DNA of 64,000 nucleotides from Exophiala sp. HKRS030 (GCA_023897205.1 JAHWDD010000008.1:1736001-1800000), one strand, 5' to 3'; numbered from the stretch's first letter, positions 11,052-23,258 are shown. Notes: generated by a model not told the origin, from the sequence alone. Made by a program: numbers and translations.

Positions 11052-12655
11052 TTAGTGTTGGCTCCATTCGATAGTGTTTAGATCAATACCTTCCTGCACA
11101 AGTTCCCAGAGGGGCTCAGCTCTCTCAGGAACGTGACACGTTCCTTGACAGCTTGCAGGACATAATCGATCTCACTAGTAGTGGTGAATCGACCAATACC
11201 GAATCGAATACTGCTATGAGCACTCTCGTCGCTGTTTCCTAGGGCACGGAGGACATAACTTGGTTCGAGTGATGCAGACGTACAAGCACTGCCGGATGAA
11301 AGAGCAATATCTTTCAAAGCCATCAGAAGCGATTCGCCTTCAACATAAGCGAATGAAACATTGACACATCCAGGGTAGCGTCTCTCGGCATCTCCATTCT
11401 GAGATGTGTGCTCCAACGATAGAAGTCCATTGAGTAGTCGATCAGACAGGAATTTGATTCTCTTTGAATCGTACTGTACAAGAGAAGTCAGTATATGCCT
11501 TAGGCAAAATGCATGTGATGATGTTGGATATTTTGCTTACCTCCATTTCCTCTTTTGCGATACGACAAGCCTCACCGAAGCCAACGATTAGGTGAGGAGC
11601 GAGAGTACCACTTCGTAGACCTCTCTCTTGACCACCTCCACTGATGATTGGATCCAATCTCACACGAGGACGTCTCCTGACATAACAAGCACCAACACCT
11701 TTGGGACCATAGATCTTGTGGCCTGAAATTGACATCAAGTCGATATTCCAATCATTGACGTTAATGGGGATTTTGCCCACTGCTTGGGCGCCGTCGGTAT
11801 GGAAATAGACCTTGTGCTTCCGGCAAATCTGTCCTATCTCTTTCATGGGCTGAATTACGCCAATCTCGTTGTTGACAGTCATGATACTAACAAGGGCAGT
11901 TTCTGGCTTGATGGCAGCTTCGAGTTGTTGAAGGTCGATCAGGCCGTTGTTACCAACAGGCAGATATGTCACCTCAAAGCCCTCATCCTGCATGTGTCGA
12001 CAGCTGTCCAAAACACACTTGTGCTCAGTTTGTGAGGTGATAATGTGCTTCTTTTTTCCAGCTCGACCGAAAAATCTTGCAACACCCTTAATACTCATGT
12101 TGTTACTTTCGGTAGCACCACTGGTGAAGATAATCTCTTTGGGATCAGCACCAATCAATTTAGCAACATGCGCTCTAGCTTGTTCAGCACCCTGCTCACT
12201 CTCCCAGCCGTATGCATGTGTCCTCGAATGAGGATTGCCGTACAATCCGGTAAGATAAGGAAGCATTGCGTCGAGGACTCTGGGGTCAACTGGGGTAGTA
12301 GCTTGAGCGTCAAGATAGATGGGCCGCGTGCCTTGATCCATTATAGTCGCTTGCTTGAGTATGCCAGCCTGAGGACTCATCATGGCGTCCCAGACAAACC
12401 CGTGCCAGGTGTTTTGACTTGTGATGGTAGATTTCCTGTTTCAGATATGAATTTTTTCTGGTCGGCCTTGATAGCCGATTCGACGTCGGTGACCTGAGCC
12501 TGGACAGGCTTGGATTCGGAGACATAGTTTCGGTGCTGGTTGAACCGCGTAGCAATCAGGGCCGGGGATCGTGAGTGTAATGATGGAACAGTACTGAGAC
12601 GACGTGGGCAGATGCGTGAAGCATGGCGCACAACGCTGGAGGCCGGGCCAGACAT
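11052..12655 (-). CDS. NFS1: Mitochondrial cysteine desulfurase NFS1, two frame slips
   Basis: PLP enzyme that takes sulfur from cysteine for Fe-S cluster assembly and tRNA thiolation, in the mitochondrial matrix. About 512 residues once corrected. N-terminal presequence ([19 protein letters not shown]), then [83 protein letters not shown] with the PLP lysine, QERGLRSGT and the active-site loop [21 protein letters not shown]. One intron, 11540-11474 (67 bp, GTAAGC...TACAG). Two slips: at CCC 12388-12390 the conserved DAMMSP motif appears only if one base is added, and at GGGG 11111-11114 one added base gives the family C-terminus [20 protein letters not shown] and a stop at 11054-11052. NFS1 is essential in yeast, so these are most likely assembly errors. 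Confidence 0.93.
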
Positions 12656-13810
12656 GGTTGATGCAGGTCAGACCAGCTGACTGACGATTGAAGTTTTCGT
12701 GGCTAGAGTGCGATGCACTGCAGAGGGATGGGTTCGTGGAAGATAATGGTGATGCTCAGAATGAGGAATGTTGGAGGCAAATCTACACCCTACCGGAAAG
12801 TTGTATTAATCAGATAAGATCAGATCGAGTTCAAAGCCGAGCACCGCTCGGCTTTATGGGGCGGAGCATAATGTCGACGGAACTCATGATCCGCTGTACG
12901 CAAAAAAGGTTGACGAGGCGTGACGAGGCCGTCCGCATGACTCGAGTATGCTGTACACCTAGGTGATGTCCATGAGCATTCAGATCCCGAAGATAGACCA
13001 TTGGGAACATGGCGAACAGGAATCAAGATGCTTTGCTAAGCAACATATTCTTGCGGTTATCATCCGATGTATATTTCTACGTGCATAGGTGCCACTTAGG
13101 TGGGTGCAGGATTCATGACTCTCTGTTAGGAATTTGTGAATGAGTGCATTAAGCTTGAAGAACGTAGGATTGGCATCATGTGGCGCCAATAGTCATCATG
13201 AGCCAAGAGCTTCAGCCACAGCCCATAGCGAATGCCGAGGCGGAGATGGAGGAAAGTGCGTCATCAACTGGGCGATTCAATGTGGTCCGTGGCCTGTCTC
13301 GTATGCTCACCGTGGCTCACCTAGGCCATAGTGGCCGTAGCTCTTCAATAATGGGACTGTAAGCAGGTAGCCTGTAGCCTAGTCACCTTCTGAGCAAACC
13401 AAAACTCGTGTATGACCCCGGTAAGCGCAAGCCTGAGCCTAAGTCTGAAGGCCTGCAGCTGCCAACTACCCTGTGCCCATGCCTAATAAGATCTTCCAAC
13501 TCCTCCCTGCTGTTATTTCTTTTACCCGCACCCGCAACATCGTTGTTTGTGATCCTTCCAAGTAAACGGCCCCTCCATCTACACACCTTTCAACCACACA
13601 TTTGGCCTTGATTCAGGCACCACCATATTCAATCCTAGTTCTCTCTCGCACTCAACAATACGACCGCACCTTTGAAGTCTTTCTCCAAATCATACAACAT
13701 CGAAACGAGAATCCCTCCTCTTCCGAGACTTCCATTCCTCGACTTCAGTCGCACAATCTCGACAAAGTGAGAGGAGACAAATCAAGCCCATTGGCGACAC
13801 CCCACCAAGC
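12656..13810. other. Divergent intergenic region NFS1 / amphiphysin
   Basis: No gene is supported. Pyrimidine-rich sequence at 13490-13760 probably forms the 5' leader of the amphiphysin gene. The open frames here overlap each other and lack motifs. Confidence 0.45.
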
Positions 13811-15177
13811 ATGAGTCTCAAGGGTGTAGGAAAAAGTCTTACTCGCGCACCCCAACAGTTCAAGCAACGCTTTAACATTGGGGATAACACAAAAGATGCT
13901 GTCTATATCGATGCGGAACGTCGTTTCGCAGAGCTAGAAACAGAAACCAAGAAACTCCACGATGAGTCTAAAAAGTACTTTGATGCTATTAATGGTGAGA
14001 TAATCGATGCGCAATGCGAGGCGATCTCACTAATATCTACAAGGCATGCTCAGTCATCAGATTGAATTCTCCAAAGCCATTCAAGAAATCTACAAGCCAA
14101 TTTCGGGTCGTGTGTCAGACCCAAACTCGATAATCCCGAGGGAATCCAGAAGGCATCAGAGCCTGTGAGGAATATGAAGCCATCGTTCGAGAATTACAGG
14201 CGACATTACAACCCGAACTAGAAATGATTGAGCAAAGGGTAATTGCGCCCGCAGATCAACTCCTTGAGGTCATCAAAGCCATCCGGAAACAGTCGGTCAA
14301 ACGCCAACATAAGCAGCTTGACTACGACCGGCATCGCGCCACCCTGAAAAAGCTGCAAGACAAAAAGGAGAAGACGCTCAAGGATGAAAAGGCTCTTTTC
14401 AAGGCGGAAAACGATGTGGAACAAGCCACACAGGATTACGAATATTTTAATAATCTGCTCAAGGACGAATTACCCAAGTTGTTTGCCCTGGAAGCCGAGT
14501 TCATCCGCCCGTTATTTCAGTCATTCTATTACATGCAGCTGAATGTATTCTACACGCTCCACGAAAAGATGCAAGGCATTAACATTGGCTACTTTAACCT
14601 GACTTTGGACATCGAAGAGGCTTTTGAAATGAAGAGGGGTGATGTCAAAGAGAGGGCCGAGGAGCTTTCGATAGTCCATTTCAAAGGCATCGGAGGAATC
14701 AAAGTGCAGAAAGGCCTTTCAAAATATGCGATTGGGAAGTCAAAAGAAGCTGAAGCTAGCAAGTCAACCTATGCCCGGAAGACGCATAATCCCGAAGACG
14801 GCATTTCGAATCCTCCTCCACCATACTCACCGACAGGTGGTGGAAGTGCACCCAGTAGTCCTGCTCTGGCAGCATCCATCGCCGCAAAAGGCAAACCACC
14901 ACCACCCAAGCCCAAGCCAAGTCGACTCAGCGGAGTACCGGCAGCAGAGACGGTAACGGCGTTGTATGACTACGAAGCACAAGCCGAAGGGGATCTGAGC
15001 TTTATGACCGGCGATGTGATTGAAATCATTTCGCGAACACAAAATGAAAATGAGTGGTGGACAGGAAAGGTCAATGGTAAACAGGGCCAATTTCCTGGTA
15101 AGTCTACGGTTGAAACTAGATGTTGCATTCGTATATATTGACAATGTGTTACAGGAAATTATGTCCGCCTAAACTAG
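13811..15177 (+). CDS. BAR-SH3 amphiphysin-like protein (Hob1/Rvs167 family), frame slip
   Basis: Membrane-curving endocytic protein acting with cortical actin patches; about 420 residues. Exon 1 is 13811-13994. Intron 1 is 49 bp (13995-14043, GTGAGA, CTAAT branch). Exon 2 is 14044-15097. Intron 2 is 57 bp (15098-15154). The last exon is 15155-15177 and encodes the SH3 end GNYVRLN. The BAR domain covers about residues 15-250 ([59 protein letters not shown]). A Pro-rich linker ([20 protein letters not shown]) follows, then SH3 ([33 protein letters not shown]). At 14134-14142 (TCCCGAGGGAA) the frame breaks. Adding one C and one G gives the family block IPEGNPEGI; removing one C also restores the frame but loses that match. 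Confidence 0.9.
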
Positions 15178-16221
15178 GCCTGTCCTCTTCTAGGAGTACG
15201 TCCGTCGGGATTTTGTGCGAGGGTACCTAACGACAGTACAGGTGTCGCTCCCTCGTCATCCATCGAATCGTGACACCGCACAGATTTAGAACCTATTTTC
15301 AGGCCAAACGTTCTGATAAATTCCGTCCCGTCAAGTTCTAGCTATAACTTGGGGCACAATCCTGGAAACTCAGATATTGATCCAATTACCTTGGTTCGCC
15401 GGCGCCCGTCACTCCCGGTGTTCGACTTGTAGCTTGGGAGTCCTACGAGAGTTCAAAGACAGAGTTTCTGTCATTACAGGCCTCAATGAGTCCGCACAAA
15501 AGGACGAACATGATCCGAGTTAGTAGGACAACCTGGAAGATAGACTGGAGGGCGGTGACCGTGGCATTTGTGGCATTTGTGGCGATTAGCATAACGAACC
15601 CGAGGTCTGTGGAATGTTCAGGATACAGTACTCTTGTTCGAACGGGAACGGTAGAAAGACGTAAAACTCCTGTCAAGTGCTGTATTAGATCAGTGATAGT
15701 GATGGTGACGATTGATGTTGATCCTGTGGCTTTGTTAAATTCCCTATGTGCTGCATCCTCAGGAACTTTGGATTCGTCGCTCGGAATTACCACTTCGCTA
15801 GACAATTTTCTTATGTTGTATCTAAATCTGGTACAGACGTTCAAATTCTAGATTATGTTCTTTACGAGTAAGGACCAGAACGGTTGGGGCTATCGACGGG
15901 CCTTGAAGGCGTCTGCTTACCTACAAGAATCTCAGACCAGGGAGCTTTAAATACCTTAACGCCAGTACACACTACGTCAGAATTTTACTGTGAACAGCAG
16001 CCAAGCATGCATTGGGAGAAATTGGTACGAAACGAGATCAGTCTAGCAGCTAGGATATTTGAGTAATCGTGGTTGACAATATTGAATTCTTTTGGGGTAT
16101 CATAAAATGCTAATTGCTAATTCATTCAGGCATGCAGAGTAGTAGAGTCCGTCAGCGCCCAAGTATCAGTAGGATATTTGGTGTCGAGTGTGTGGGTTGG
16201 AAGTGTGGCCACTTGTCGTGT
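15178..16221. other. Intergenic, no gene supported
   Basis: Between the amphiphysin and the convergent CsbD gene. Both strands have a roughly 120-130-codon open frame at 15443-15851. Neither has an ATG context, domain or intron signal that persuades me. A direct repeat GTGGCATTT lies at 15561-15578. Confidence 0.45.
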
Positions 16222-16817
16222 CTACTTTTGCTCAGCTTCAGCTTGCTTCTGAAGGTCAACCTCAACACCACGTTGTCTAGTCTTTCCCTCATCATGCTGG
16301 TCTGCGAACTTGGCTTGAGCCTCGCGATCTCCAGTAAGACCAGCGACTGCACCACCCAAAGAACCCTGGATACGGTCACTCACACCCTGGCCGAGATCGG
16401 TGAGTTGACCCTTTGCTTCTTGGCCTTGACCTTGCAAGTTCTGCTCTCGGCCTTGCTGCTTGAGATTGTCATTGCCAATGAGATTACCGGTTGCCTCTTT
16501 GATGCTACCAACGGTTTGATCCCATTGGCCTTGGGTACGATCGCTGTTATCCTTGGCTGCACCGGAAGTGCTGAGGGTGAATGGACCAGCTTTGGCAGCG
16601 GTATGAGAAAGATCGGATTCGACGGCGCCTTTGTTCTTGTATTCATCCGCTTTGGCCTGCACCGCATGTGTTAGTCCTTCTGTAGTCAGACACTGTAAGA
16701 ATCACAACTCACTTGGTCACCAGCGCTACCGGTTAGCGAGGCGATACCGGCATTAACATAGCCAGTTGCGGTGTCGACAACCGACTTGAGAGTAGAGGTG
16801 TTATCGTTGGTAGACAT
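16222..16817 (-). CDS. CsbD-like stress protein
   Basis: Small hydrophilic protein of about 179 residues in the CsbD-like family; some fungal members are annotated as mismatch/cruciform DNA-recognition proteins. Exon 1 is 16817-16713 (starts MSTNDNTSTLKSVVDTATG, ends GSAGDQ). The 56-bp intron runs 16712-16657 (GTGAGT...GTGCAG). Exon 2 is 16656-16222. Two CsbD-like blocks are visible: TQGQWDQTVGSIKEATGNLI and the second unit around GDREAQAKFADQHDEGKTRQ. The protein is rich in Gln, Gly, Lys and Asp, has no Cys, and looks disordered. A TATTTAA box (minus strand, 16937-16931) lies about 115 bp before the ATG, which suits an inducible gene. Biochemical role in fungi is not settled. Confidence 0.87.
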
Positions 16818-17902
16818 ATTGATGAACGGAGTTGACAGTTTGATTTGTGAAGTGCGAAGTTTAGTTGAAAGATGATTTTAGTTTGACTGGGTGATGAAAG
16901 TCGTAAGAGATCGATGGATGGAACAAGGACTTAAATATTCGAGAAGCAACAATAAACTTTTGTTTGTTGCTTGAAAGTTGCAGGCGCGATCTTGACACGA
17001 TTCACGCTTGCAGTTTGACGAATGCACATGCACTGAGATCTTGGGAAGGAGTTGTGATGGAAATGATGTCATTGACGTCATTCTGCATGGTCACCAACAG
17101 ATGCCGATCCACAGACGAACCATTCGAGCTGGTTTGACCACCATGGCAATTTGCGAAATTCTGGTTGTCCAAGGCGCCACAGGCCATGCATCAGTGGAAC
17201 TCGATCTAGCAATCAGATCCGATCTAGACTTCAAGACGTGCATATTGAGATTTACCGCGTGACCTTCTCCACAAGGCCGCATCCATGTCGTCGATGTTTC
17301 GGGAGGCTTCTGCCTGGCTAGAACGCATGTGAACGTTGTCCAAGCTCCTTCATTCGAGACTGAGAATCTCACGGCCTGTCGCCATCCAGAACGGATCGAC
17401 CATCATACTCAATGCGGCATCACTTGACATCTCCTCGTGGCAGGAGTTGATTTGATCGGGCAAGAGCGTAGAGATTCGCCAGTGACTGTCAGTACACTAG
17501 GCTTGGGAGCCATAAAGAGATTCCATACTGTATAGACGGGATCGGTAAGACACCAATGGAATAAATCCTCTTTCCGGATTTGAACAAAACGGTTTCTTTC
17601 AAATTAGGCGTACAACACAGCCATTTAGCTCATATACATGATGATACACATGATTGCCTCGTAACATCAATTCATACCGTTTCAAAACCACCAGCACGAT
17701 AGCTTCACACCTACCGTAGAACAAAGGAACATCGTAGCTTGGCTTGTGGCTCAATGTAGTGCGACGTTTGAGCGTTGGTCAGTAGCAACGGTCAGAGTCG
17801 GATTATACCAGACACAACACCTTTTCCGACAACCTTGAAAGGCGGAGAATTGGACAGTGAAGGCACAGCCTGAAGTCCTTCAACGACTTGTGCATAACAC
17901 AA
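16818..17902. other. Intergenic: CsbD promoter and USE1 3' flank
   Basis: About 1.1 kb. It holds the CsbD promoter with TATTTAA at 16931-16937 and the 3' side of the SNARE gene. I see no gene. Confidence 0.45.
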
Positions 17903-18949
17903 TCAAAACCTCAACTTAGGCCCGACGAAAACCAAGAGGATAGCTGCAATCCACATGGCGAAAATCATGGCGTAAAGTTTGAGACGACCGAAGATTCCCT
18001 GTTCTTCGCTCATACGCTTCAAGAAGACCATTTTCTTGCTGGCGGCCTCCATTCCTGTTATACTGACATCCAGGCCTTCGAGTGCTCGGTTAACCAATGT
18101 TTTATCCTGTTCTAAGGAGAATGCCATAGCGTTACTCTGTTGCTTCAATTGAGCGGCCATACTAATGAGCGAGGATGTGATATCTTCGTTGACTCGCGAT
18201 GAATCCAAGAGGGATCGCTCTGTGGATTGTAAATTGGAAAAGCCCGATGTTTTGGCCGCGGGGGATTCGTTAGAGGAGGCGGGCTGGCCATTGCGCCGGC
18301 GGATGCTCGAAGACGAAAACAGGTCATCATTTAATTTCGATTCAGACTCTTGAACAACGTCACGGGTCTCATCCTCCAGCTTGGTGACTGTCTTTCCATT
18401 TTGCAGTAAGGAGTCCTCTCTGTTCGTCGGCTTCGACGCGTCTGGTCGTGATTGGCGCTGAGCTTGCAGGATGTCATAAAGCGTATCTCCTTCATCTTCG
18501 TAGGGAGGCTGGAAGTCCTTCCCACCTGCCAGTTCAACCTCGCGTCCAATTTCTTCCACTCGATACCTCAATTTTTTGATGGCTGAGCGTTTCTCAGCCA
18601 AGTCTTTCATGATTTCATGTCTTGTGGACTGTACACGTATAGACTGTGCTCGCCGCTCGAGTTGTAGCAACTGTGTCCTAGCGCCTTCTATATCGTTTAG
18701 CCATTTACTCCGACCAAAAGGCAATGGTGACCACAATTCAGCTTGAACATGCTTCTGTAACGGAGACAGGTCGGTAACCTCCTCGGTAGGCTGGAGAGGG
18801 ACCAGAAGGATCAGATTCTGGAATCTTTGGAGGGTTCGTTGCAAATTAAGATAAATGGTGGTCTCCTGGAAAGGGACGGTTCGAGTAGCATTGGCAGCAT
18901 CCCGATTGAAGGACAATCCGACAGGAAGGAGACTGGGAGCGAGCGACAT
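17903..18949 (-). CDS. USE1: ER SNARE Use1
   Basis: Single-exon 348-residue protein of the Use1 family, a Qc-type SNARE of the ER that acts with Sec20, Ufe1 and Sec22 in retrograde Golgi-to-ER fusion. The N-terminal half is helical with a coiled region (TRHEIMKDLAEKRSAIKKLR). A variable Ser-rich linker follows, then a SNARE helix at about residues 245-315 (ITSSLISMAAQLKQQSNAMA, LEQDKTLVNRALEGLD). The end has the family-typical KKMVFLKRMSEEQGIFGR, one transmembrane segment and the short luminal tail VGPKLRF. The ATG at 18949 gives a normal length. It is divergent from the ETF-alpha gene with 461 bp between the starts. Confidence 0.85.
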   Translation of the reverse strand: MSLAPSLLPVGLSFNRDAANATRTVPFQETTIYLNLQRTLQRFQNLILLVPLQPTEEVTDLSPLQKHVQAELWSPLPFGRSKWLNDIEGARTQLLQLERRAQSIRVQSTRHEIMKDLAEKRSAIKKLRYRVEEIGREVELAGGKDFQPPYEDEGDTLYDILQAQRQSRPDASKPTNREDSLLQNGKTVTKLEDETRDVVQESESKLNDDLFSSSSIRRRNGQPASSNESPAAKTSGFSNLQSTERSLLDSSRVNEDITSSLISMAAQLKQQSNAMAFSLEQDKTLVNRALEGLDVSITGMEAASKKMVFLKRMSEEQGIFGRLKLYAMIFAMWIAAILLVFVGPKLRF

Positions 18950-19410
18950 GTCGGGGTATTTTATGGAGATTACATGGCGGTGGTGTACGGTTTACAATAT
19001 CCGTCGATGCGCTATGGTGACCGCACATGGAACACAGTGTTCGACGGAGAAAGTTAGTCACGTGAAATGACGGCACGTGCATTTGAGAGGCCGAGAAGAA
19101 TCCGGACGTTATTCGGAGGCTCCTCCGACACGGCAGGTGCTTTCCCGAGACGGCCATGCACGGCCCAGGCCTGGTCACATGACTCTAGTGCATCCGAGGT
19201 TAAGCTTCTATGCTTGCTCTCATAGTGGGCGTCCTCAAGAAGTAACAGGGCCGTCAATACCCTCGCTCCGAACTTCGGGATTCTGGAGATTTCATGGCGA
19301 TATTTGAATGACATTTCTCGACACACCCTCGACAATACTCTCACCCGCCTTGCTGGTCAACAAAGCTCACTTCCCACCTCATCCTCAGTGAGAGTACAAC
19401 GTCAGTGGTC
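18950..19410. promoter_or_regulatory. Divergent promoter USE1 / ETF-alpha
   Basis: 461 bp between two divergent ATGs, so it must serve both. CACGTGA-type E-box sequences occur at 19060-19066 and CACGTGC at 19074-19080. No TATA element is evident, as is common for housekeeping genes. Confidence 0.4.
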
Positions 19411-20516
19411 ATGTCTTTTCTCTACAGACAGTCGGCTCTTCAAGCCGTACGAGCGTCATCGACTCCCTCCGCCCTCTTCGCTAGATCACAGTCAATCTCC
19501 TTGTCTCGCTTACTATCCACACTCGCAATCCTCGAGCAAAGGGATGGCAAACTTAACACAGGATCGTTAGGCGCTGTGACGGCAGGTCAAAAACTCGGAG
19601 GCTCCGTGCATGGCTTCATTGCTGGAAAAGGTGCAAAAACAATCGCCCAAGATGCCGCAAAGATTCAAGGTTTAGAAAAGGTTGTTGCTGTGGACAGTGA
19701 AGCTTATGATCGGGGATTGGCCGAGAACTGGGCTCCTCTGCTGGTTGAGAATATCAAAAAAGGTGGTTATACACATGTCATTGCAGCACATTCCGCATTT
19801 GGCAAGAGTCTATTGCCCAGAGTGGCAGCATTATTAGACGTTCAACAGGTTTCCGACATCATGTCTATTGAGGGCGAAGACAGTGAGTCAAGATACCCGG
19901 AACGCAATGCCTGGATGGATACTGATCACTCGGTACAGCCTTTGTAAGACCTATTTATGCTGGCAATGCCATTCTCACAGTCCAGAGTTCTGATCCGATC
20001 AAATTACTTACCGTCCGACAAACTTCATTCCCACCCGCCGAGACTGAGGGAGGCTCCGCAAGTGTTGAGGAGGGTGTTGATCCCAAGGTTGAATCTCCCA
20101 CTGAGTGGCTGTCAGAGAACCTCGCCAAATCCGACCGTCCAGAACTTGCGTCTGCATCTAAAGTGGTGTCAGGCGGACGAGGTCTCAAGTCGAGGGAAGA
20201 ATTCGACCGATTAATCCCTCCATTGGCCGATGCTCTGGGTGCCGCAATTGGTGCATCTAGAGCTGCTGTCGACAGTGGATTTGCCGATAACAGTTTACAA
20301 GTTGGTCAGACCGGAAAGAACGTCGCACCTCAGTTATACTTGGCCGCTGGAATCTCAGGCGCCATTCAGCATCTTGCCGGTATGAAGGATAGCAAAGTCA
20401 TTGCCGCCATCAACAAAGACCCCGATGCTCCTATTTTCCAAGTGGCTGACGTTGGTTTGATTGGAGATCTGTTTGAAAAGGTTCCAGAATTGACCGAGAA
20501 GTTGAAGTCATCATGA
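19411..20516 (+). CDS. Electron transfer flavoprotein alpha subunit, mitochondrial
   Basis: FAD-binding subunit that carries electrons from acyl-CoA dehydrogenases to ETF-ubiquinone oxidoreductase in the mitochondrial matrix (yeast Aim45); about 349 residues. Exon 1 is 19411-19882, the 56-bp intron 19883-19938 (GTGAGT...TACAG), exon 2 19939-20516. The N-terminus is a Ser/Arg-rich presequence. The N-domain starts [12 protein letters not shown]. The C-terminal FAD domain has [69 protein letters not shown] and [19 protein letters not shown], all standard for the family. The frame is intact across both exons. Confidence 0.95.
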
Positions 20517-22638
20517 ATTAGTCACACGAGCAACAAAGGCGTTGGCATGGATTGTGCCAGATATTTTGAAATGTACAAAGCAAGGGATTTCGATTTTAAA
20601 TCTAGCAGTGGTACAACAAAATGGGTCAGTGTGGATCAAGAACAAGTTCATGGATTTGCCCGTGCTTCTCTTGTTGGAAGCGTAATTGTGTCTCTGAATT
20701 GTATTACGAATTCCCGGGTAGATTCCACCTGCCAGACCGTAGCAGTCCACCGTGAGCATCCAGTTTAACAAACATAGTTGGCATTGTAAGTGGGTGTATT
20801 CTTCAATGTCCACTTCATGAAAGACTCAGATCAATTAGCACGTGAGAAATGGGGATATGATGTCCTCTTCGCACATCCAAATAATTACCAATCCCAATGG
20901 ACCACGAATGCGTGCCTTTGTTTATCGCCCGTCGAGTTATGTACCTAAAGCGTCGATCTCTGGCGCGTACAAGAATACGCAGGCCAGCAGAAAAACGCCT
21001 GGGCCAATCAAATCATCGTACGGCGCACACTTCATATCCAGAGGGCTTGATCTTCCGGCAGTGGCACCACCGTTCTTATTGGAGTCCTACACGCTTGACC
21101 AATGCTTGCCAGGACCAGTTCGGACTCGAGAGGGTCAATCACTCGTGATATCAACTATCAAAGCCAGGCCGCTTGAGTCCGCTGAGAGACCGAGCCAGAT
21201 TTACTCCGAGCGGCTTGGATTACGGAGTCGTTGTCTCGGTCAGCTATCATTGCCATATTAGTCTGTATCTTGTACGACATGTTGCGCCTCGATTGCATGC
21301 TGTCAGGAAGTCGGTCATCGTTCGTGCGCAGGGTTTCATATGAGATTGTCATTGGGGTCTACCAGGTCAAGCTCTTCCAGAATCCAGGCTCTAGTACACA
21401 AGGCAGGTAACAGTAACAACCAGATCGAACAACTAATGGCGAACAGTGGAGATGTCCCCATCGGCGTGCCGAGATCATGCAATCAGGGTCTAATTATCTT
21501 GTACTAGATGATGACTCATTTTCACAGTCTCCGCTGCGCGAGAGGCTCGTCGTCGCGCTTCGATGGACCACGCACTTGTTGTAAGACTCACGTCGATGTT
21601 CTCGTAAGGAAGTCGTTGCATCAACAACGGGCATGTATTAAACACATGGGTACTGCGTATCTAGATAACAGATTATTAGATTCTATTTTTTGAGGCACTT
21701 CTCTTGAATCTCTTTGCTTAGCCTATGCACAGCAAGATCCGTTGCCTTTGAAAAAGCTAGAGTTCAGAGTTTCAACATGACTCGAATACTTCCAAACCCA
21801 TGATACGCGTCGGTTCATGCCCTCTGGGATGGATAGTCTGATCCTTTCCTCGCTCAACAATGACCAGACATGAGTCACAGGGCGTTTTGGCGTACCATGA
21901 CTCTGTGAGGACCCTGCGCGGTTTTTTGGGGTCGCGTATTGTGAAATACGACCACCAGTGACTACGCCCTTTCCGTTCGCTTGCCCCACTAAACGTCCAA
22001 GATCCCGCTTAGTGATGCCTGGATTGGATATTGCATTATACCAGAAGAGAGTTGCTGCCTGGGAATTTTACTAATTTCAGTCTAAAAGTTGGCGAGTAGT
22101 GTATATCCGCTCACTGTCAAAGGGAGTACGCCCGATGACTGGTGAGGACCGTGAGGTTCCAGCGTTGTTGCGAGGGAGCGGGAACGTGCTTACGAACAGT
22201 ACTCGCACGAGCCAACGTATATAAAAAGCATCATTGAAACCTAGATTCGAGAATTACTCGTTGGTGCCTCAGGTCTGTGAGAACTTTATTGTCAATCTAC
22301 TATATACCAGGAAACTGCTGCGATTCATTTGTTTCGTTCAGTTTGCCCCTTTCGTATTCCTATACATTCCTCTGCGTGGCTCTTAGGTCAGCTCACCCGG
22401 CCCACATTTCTTAACATCCATTAACTCCTGATAGGCGACTCTATATATTCCAGACGACGACCGTCTTCGAGGTTCGTGGAACATAGACAGCTTGAAAAAT
22501 AAATCAACAATTCGCATCTGTTGATACTCACCTTTTGATCGACAAGTTCGTCCGACTTACCGGATAACCATTTCGTACCAAGACACGCAATCCACTCTAT
22601 TTCATATTCCTCATATCTCTTCGACAATAAATACAAAT
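20517..22638. other. Gene-poor 2.1-kb interval
   Basis: No gene supported. A 139-codon frame at 20842 begins at GTG and lacks motifs. A one-mismatch copy of the dispersed motif (TACGGAGTC) is at 21231-21239. TATATAAAA at 22219-22227 is the best candidate TATA box for the 67-residue gene downstream, which would then have a leader of roughly 400 bases. Confidence 0.45.
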
Positions 22639-22842
22639 ATGCCTTCCACATATACCAACAACAAGGATGTTGCCTCAGCTGACATTGCATCTATTCGAAG
22701 TACATCGACACTATCAAGCTTGAAGAACTTATTGCCCAAGCGATCTGGCGAGAAGCAAAAGAAGGAGCTTCAACAACCCCTGACAAGGGAGCAGAAGGCT
22801 GTCAATATGGAGGCCAGGGCTAACTATTTCGCTCTGAGATAA
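22639..22842 (+). CDS. Small protein of 67 residues, function unknown
   Basis: Intact ATG-started frame without introns. It begins MPSTYTNNKDVASADIAS and continues with a Ser-rich segment (IRSTSTLSSLKNLLPKRS), then a Lys/Gln-rich stretch ending in REQKAVNMEARANYFALR. No signal peptide or membrane segment. The amphipathic C-terminal helix and the TATA box about 415 bp upstream make it look like a real, possibly stress- or starvation-induced gene. I do not recognise the family with certainty. A short protein like this could also be part of a longer transcript. Confidence 0.55.
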   Translation: MPSTYTNNKDVASADIASIRSTSTLSSLKNLLPKRSGEKQKKELQQPLTREQKAVNMEARANYFALR

Positions 22843-23258
22843 TTGGAAGTCAAGGCAATTGTAAAATTTGGTGCTTGACATGTGGGAGGATATTTTTGTT
22901 GGTCGGTTTGTCGGGTTTCATTAAAATGCACCTAATGTTGAGTATGGCTGTGGAAGGAATCATCAATGGTTCTAATGGAGACTGGTCTGGCTAACGATGG
23001 ATGAATGATCGGGTGCTGCAGGTGCGGAAGGCTGACGCTGGACAAATCAGTGCGAGACAGGAATAGACGTAGATATCAAAAGTATGGAGCCGCCTGCCTT
23101 TGACACTGTCGAAGGAGTTTCGAAAGTGATGCCAATGAAGTGTAGCAGCCTGATGAATGATACTCAGGACAAGGAGAATTCAAATCGCTGTCCCAATAAA
23201 TCAAAAACATAAACCAACCTTCAATGACAACATCTTCTCATAAGATCAATCTCCACGT
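22843..23258. other. Intergenic between two small genes
   Basis: About 416 bp, 3' flank of the 67-residue gene. Nothing recognisable. Confidence 0.4.

Noticed and set aside
15443..15851. Opposing 121- and 133-codon frames
   Set aside because: Both strands are open over the same DNA, neither has a motif, and codon use is unremarkable; most likely chance.
16114..16674. Hydrophobic 186-codon plus-strand frame
   Set aside because: Antisense shadow of the CsbD-like gene, whose splice sites and family sequence are clear.
20842..21261. 139-codon plus-strand frame
   Set aside because: Starts at GTG, no domain, no intron signals, lies in a gene-poor interval.
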